Source: Bin22 sp965207275 (lineage in GTDB: Bacteria; Chloroflexota; Dehalococcoidia; Lucifugimonadales; UBA3495). From it: DNA of 64,000 bases. The stretch lies in contig CBDBMH010000002.1 of the NCBI GenBank assembly GCA_965207275.1, positions 1,984,001 to 2,048,000 of the forward strand, read 5' to 3'. The notes beneath the pieces were generated by a model. The model was not told the origin of the DNA. It saw only the letters and a program-made list of their open reading frames with translations, and did no database searches. Of the stretch, positions 61,026-64,000 are shown one piece after another; position 1 is the first letter of the stretch, and each line of letters starts with the position of its first letter. The position numbers and the translations under genes are program-made.

Positions 61026-63272
61026 TCATTCGCTTTGTACCTTTTCCAGGGCCGCGAAGCTGAGGAGCAGGCGCCGAAGTTCCCCTCCGGCGAAGCAGAC
61101 GGAAACTTCGTAATCGTTGCCCCACTGTTCGCACATGACCACCTCGCCCTCGCCAAAGGTAGCGTGTTTGACAATATCACCTATGTCGGGAACATATTCG
61201 GGGCCTTTGACTTCCCCCGCTCCCGAGTCCCTCTCCCATGTTGTAAGGCTGCGGTCGAAACCGGGCCGGGTGGCGACGTTAGCAGTTGGCGTCCTTGTTG
61301 GTGAACCGGCGTAAGAAAGCAGCCTTTCCGGAACTTCTTCGAGGAACCGGGATGGCAGGGTCGGCGAACTCCGTCCCCACATACTTCGCTGGAAGGCACG
61401 CAAAAGGTAAAGGCGATCCTTGGCCCGCGTGATTCCCACGTAACAGAGGCGCCGTTCTTCCTCCAGGTCAGCGTTGCTGTCCATTGACCTGCTGTGAGGC
61501 AGCAGCCCCTCCTCCAGCCCAATTATAAACACCACCGGGAACTCCAAGCCCTTGGCCTGGTGCAGCGTGATGAGGGTCAGGGTGTCCTCTGACTCTTCAT
61601 AGCTGTCCACGTCTGAAACCAGCGAGGCGCGTTCCAGGAAGGCGGCCAGGTCGTTCTCCGGCGTATCTGACTCGTAACCTGAAGCCAGGGAAATAAACTC
61701 CTCGATATTCTCCATCCGCTCTTCCGGGTTGGTGTCGGACCTGCGAATATGGGCTTCCAAGCCAGCCTCTTTGACCAGCAGTTCTATCAAGTCGGAAACG
61801 GGCAGCTTGACCTTCAGATCCTCCATACGGATCATCAAGTCACCAAACCTTGCCACAGCGGTGTAGGCCCGGGCGACCAGCGGCGCCGGGCAGGGAAGTC
61901 CTCCGGCCCGCGCCCCGGCTATGAGCTTTATGCCTTCGAAAACGGAAATGCGCTGTCCCAACGCCCAGCGGGTCAAGTCCTGGATGGTCTTATCCCCGAT
62001 GCCCCTGGGCGGTGTGTTAATGGCCCTGGCCAAATTCACGTCATCTTGCGGGTTGTTCAACACGGCCAGGTACGCCATAACGTCCCGAATTTCCCGGCGG
62101 CGGTAGAACTGTACTCCACCAATGATGCGGTACCTTATGCCCAGCCGCAGGCAGGCCTCTTCCAGCGCCCTGGACTGGGCGTTGATGCGGTACATCACGG
62201 CGCAACTGCCTGGTTTGATATTCTCCCGGCGGGTTAACTCCAGTACCTGGCGGCCCACAAAATCGGCCTCTTCGTCCTGGGTGTACGCCTCGTGCACTAT
62301 TACATCGGAGCCGGCGGCGTTCTCGGTTATCAGTTCCTTGGGCACCCGCATACTGTTGTTGGAGATGAGCGTGCTGGCCGTATCCAGTATCTTTTGGCTG
62401 GAGCGATAGTTTTGCTCCAGCGCTATTACCCTCGCGTCCGGGTAGTCCTCCCGGAAGCTCAGGATGTTCCTGATGTCGGCGTTTCGCCAGGAGTAGATAG
62501 ACTGGTCCGGGTCGCCTACTACGCAAATATTCTGGTCGGGGCCGGTCAGCAGCCTGGCCAGGCGGTACTGGGCCACGTTAGTGTCCTGGAACTCATCCAC
62601 CATCAGGTACCGGTAACGCCGGTGATAATCATCCCGTACGTCCCTGTTTTCCTGCAGCAACTGGACTGCCCGCATTAGAAGGTCATCGAAGTCCACCGCG
62701 TTGCTGCGGCCCAGCAGTTCCTCGTAGTGGTGATAGGCCCTGGCGGCCAATTCCACGTGATAGTCGCCTTCGTCCTGGGCTTGTTTTGCCAGACCCACAG
62801 AATCCATCAGCAGGCTCTTGGCCCGGGAAATTACTCCCTGGATTGCTCGAGGCGGGTTACGCTTCTCGTCTATTTCGGCCAATTGCATGGCCTGCTTGAT
62901 CAGACCTAACTGGTCCTCAGCATCGTAGATCGTATAGTTGGAATCCAGCCCAACGCCTTCGCCATACCGGCGAAGCATTCGAGCGCAGAAAGCGTGGAAA
63001 GTGCCCGCAAAAACCGACTCGGCGTCGGGTACCTGCAAGCCCTGAACCCGGTCTCGCATTTCGCGGGCGGCCCGGTTGGTGAACGTTACGGCGGCAATGC
63101 GGTAGGGCCTTACGTCGCATTCCCGAGCCAGGTAAGCAATGCGGTGGGTAACTACGCGAGTCTTGCCGCTGCCTGGGCCCGCCACTATAAGCAGAGGTCC
63201 CTCGGTAGTTATCACGGCCTCGTGCTGGGCATCGTTCAGGCCGGCCAGGATGTCGGGGGGTTGCATCGTCAT
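61026..63272 (-). CDS. pcrA: ATP-dependent DNA helicase PcrA/UvrD family
   Basis: A 748-residue superfamily 1A helicase for repair and replication-fork maintenance. Q motif LNDAQHEAV (about residues 12-20), Walker A AGPGSGKT (31-38), motif II DEFQDTN, motif III GDPDQSIYSWRNAD, motif IV VIALEQNYRSSQ, motif V LITLHQAKGLEFPVVFI and motif VI RRLCYVGITRAKDRLYL are all present. A C-terminal Tudor-like segment (GDIVKHATFGEGEV) fits PcrA. The start is set at ATG 63272; a TATAAT ends ten bases before it, so the transcript may be nearly leaderless. The frame is open to 63344. Confidence 0.95.
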   Translation of the reverse strand: MTMQPPDILAGLNDAQHEAVITTEGPLLIVAGPGSGKTRVVTHRIAYLARECDVRPYRIAAVTFTNRAAREMRDRVQGLQVPDAESVFAGTFHAFCARMLRRYGEGVGLDSNYTIYDAEDQLGLIKQAMQLAEIDEKRNPPRAIQGVISRAKSLLMDSVGLAKQAQDEGDYHVELAARAYHHYEELLGRSNAVDFDDLLMRAVQLLQENRDVRDDYHRRYRYLMVDEFQDTNVAQYRLARLLTGPDQNICVVGDPDQSIYSWRNADIRNILSFREDYPDARVIALEQNYRSSQKILDTASTLISNNSMRVPKELITENAAGSDVIVHEAYTQDEEADFVGRQVLELTRRENIKPGSCAVMYRINAQSRALEEACLRLGIRYRIIGGVQFYRRREIRDVMAYLAVLNNPQDDVNLARAINTPPRGIGDKTIQDLTRWALGQRISVFEGIKLIAGARAGGLPCPAPLVARAYTAVARFGDLMIRMEDLKVKLPVSDLIELLVKEAGLEAHIRRSDTNPEERMENIEEFISLASGYESDTPENDLAAFLERASLVSDVDSYEESEDTLTLITLHQAKGLEFPVVFIIGLEEGLLPHSRSMDSNADLEEERRLCYVGITRAKDRLYLLRAFQRSMWGRSSPTLPSRFLEEVPERLLSYAGSPTRTPTANVATRPGFDRSLTTWERDSGAGEVKGPEYVPDIGDIVKHATFGEGEVVMCEQWGNDYEVSVCFAGGELRRLLLSFAALEKVQSE

Positions 63273-63281
63273 AGCTAGGAA

Positions 63282-63310
63282 ATTATAGCGCGGGTACTGA
63301 ATGGGAGAAA
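63282..63310 (-). promoter_or_regulatory. Promoter for pcrA with very short leader
   Basis: On the minus strand TATAAT (63287-63282) is preceded, 17 bases earlier, by TTTCTC (63310-63305). Only nine bases separate the -10 box from the ATG, and no Shine-Dalgarno sequence is present, so transcription would begin one to three bases before the start codon. Confidence 0.45.
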
Positions 63311-63583
63311 GAGGGACCCGTCGAAAAGCCTGCGTCAGTACCAATTTGGGCCCTACCGACTAGGTTCAAATGCCAGACTCCTTCACACTCCCTCGAATGG
63401 TCTCGTTTTTTGTTGACGCTGTATAAACTGGCCTTTACACTCCCATTTACTTATTGCTCATAGGTGTACAGGTATCAGTTAACCGGCAACCGCTTCAACC
63501 AGATACGGTCTGTCAAGGCCCGGACAGGGCAGCGAATTCACTGCAGGGCGGCCAAATGTCCCCGGCATGCTAGTAGATTATCG
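63311..63583. other. Intergenic region with an orphan plus-strand promoter match
   Basis: TTGACG (63413-63418), 17-base spacer, TACACT (63436-63441) on the plus strand, with no plus-strand gene downstream in the window. It could drive a small RNA or be chance. The rest is featureless. Confidence 0.35.
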
Positions 63584-64000
63584 CTATTGAAATGATGGGT
63601 ACAGGGACTTGAGCTTGATACGGGCGTCCTGGGTGGTGAAACGCCATTCTGCCCGGACCTCCTGTCGGTTTCGTTGGTCTTGCCAGGCTCGGGTCTCCTG
63701 GCCCAGCAGTTCTTGATTGGGAATCCGACGGTCCAGGCACTGTCTGGCCAGCACCGCCAACTCCGTCTCAGCCATATTGAGCCAACTGCCGTGCTTCGGC
63801 GTGTAGTGTATCTCCAGTCGTTCAGCAATACGCCGAGCTTCCGCTGGCTCGAAGGCCTCGTACAGGGATGCGGGATGGTGGGTGTTCAGGTTGTCCATCA
63901 CCAGTACTATCCGTTCCTTGTCTGGATAGTCCTGGTCCACCAGTTTCCGCACTACCTCCGCCCAATCGGTCCTGGTCCGCCTCTCGGTGACCTCCACCCT
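63584..64000 (-). mobile_element. IS630-type transposase, C-terminal part (5' end outside window)
   Basis: At least 138 residues of a DDE transposase. IVLVMDNLNTHHPASLYEAF holds the second catalytic Asp, and HYTPKHGSWLNMAETELAVLA holds the final Glu, the pattern of IS630/DDE_3 transposases. The frame runs past the window end, so the N-terminus and the left inverted repeat are not visible. No inverted repeat end could be fixed after the stop at 63584. Confidence 0.85.

Overview
The window looks like the chromosome of a GC-rich, free-living bacterium. The gene mix suggests an uncultured Chloroflexota lineage of the Dehalococcoidia/SAR202 kind: luciferase-like flavin oxidoreductases, tandem SMP-30 lactonase-like propellers, NHL propellers, DUF1800, VOC dioxygenase-like proteins, a class-D flavin monooxygenase, 2-oxoacid:ferredoxin oxidoreductase and an unlinked 5S rRNA gene. 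This placement is inference from gene content; no 16S rRNA gene is present. Three in-frame UGA codons, each followed by a bacterial SECIS-like hairpin, show that the organism very probably makes selenoproteins.

Layout. 1-3.6 kb (minus strand): guaB3-type IMP dehydrogenase paralogue, then a UGSC-motif selenoprotein, an AIM24/TIGR00266 protein and a partial protein at the window edge. 3.6-4.6 kb: non-coding dispersed repeat, with a second copy at 37.6-38.5 kb. 4.9-6.9 kb: lipoprotein solute-binding protein with a clear promoter and terminator. 7.0-9.4 kb: four overlapping genes (two DUF1538 membrane proteins, PII-like protein, CBS protein). 9.7-18.9 kb: catabolic and hypothetical genes on the minus strand, including a flavin monooxygenase, a voltage-gated cation channel, a collagen-stalk triple-Cache lipoprotein, an LLM oxidoreductase, an unusual SDR, a Phd-like antitoxin and a DUF1801 protein. 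18.9-23.8 kb: tRNA-Lys, isolated 5S rRNA, clpC, radA, tRNA-Asp. 25.2-26.9 kb: an AT-richer DUF262 + HEPN pair that looks acquired and defence-like. 24-37.4 kb: a beta-propeller-rich catabolic stretch (NHL, three SMP-30-like, BNR), a second LLM, small VOC and dimeric-barrel proteins, and DUF1800. 38.7-47.5 kb: korAB-like oxidoreductase, two-module VOC protein, dienelactone hydrolase, maleylacetate-reductase-like dehydrogenase and a ThDP enzyme. 47.8-58.9 kb: argS, a heterodimeric ABC exporter, an alpha/beta hydrolase, and the pgi-gnd-zwf group for hexose phosphate and NAD(P)H supply. 59-60.9 kb: two tandem membrane-attached thioredoxin-fold selenoproteins (U-G-Q-C and U-P-V-C). 61-64 kb: PcrA/UvrD helicase and the end of an IS630-type transposase.

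How the parts relate. The dienelactone hydrolase, maleylacetate reductase-like, VOC, LLM, monooxygenase and SMP-30-like genes together suggest oxidation of aromatic, cyclic or sulfonated organic matter. The oxidative pentose phosphate genes would supply reducing power. The two secreted thioredoxin-like selenoproteins sit directly behind zwf and may handle extracytoplasmic thiol or peroxide chemistry. No selA, selB, selC or selD gene lies in the window, so recoding must rely on loci elsewhere.

The strongest observations are the three selenoproteins, which a standard gene caller would truncate at UGA; two of them share an almost identical SECIS hairpin with one paired base change. Next are the DUF262/HEPN pair, the collagen-Cache lipoprotein, the large dispersed repeat, and a family of intergenic hairpins with a constant outer arm and a variable inner arm.
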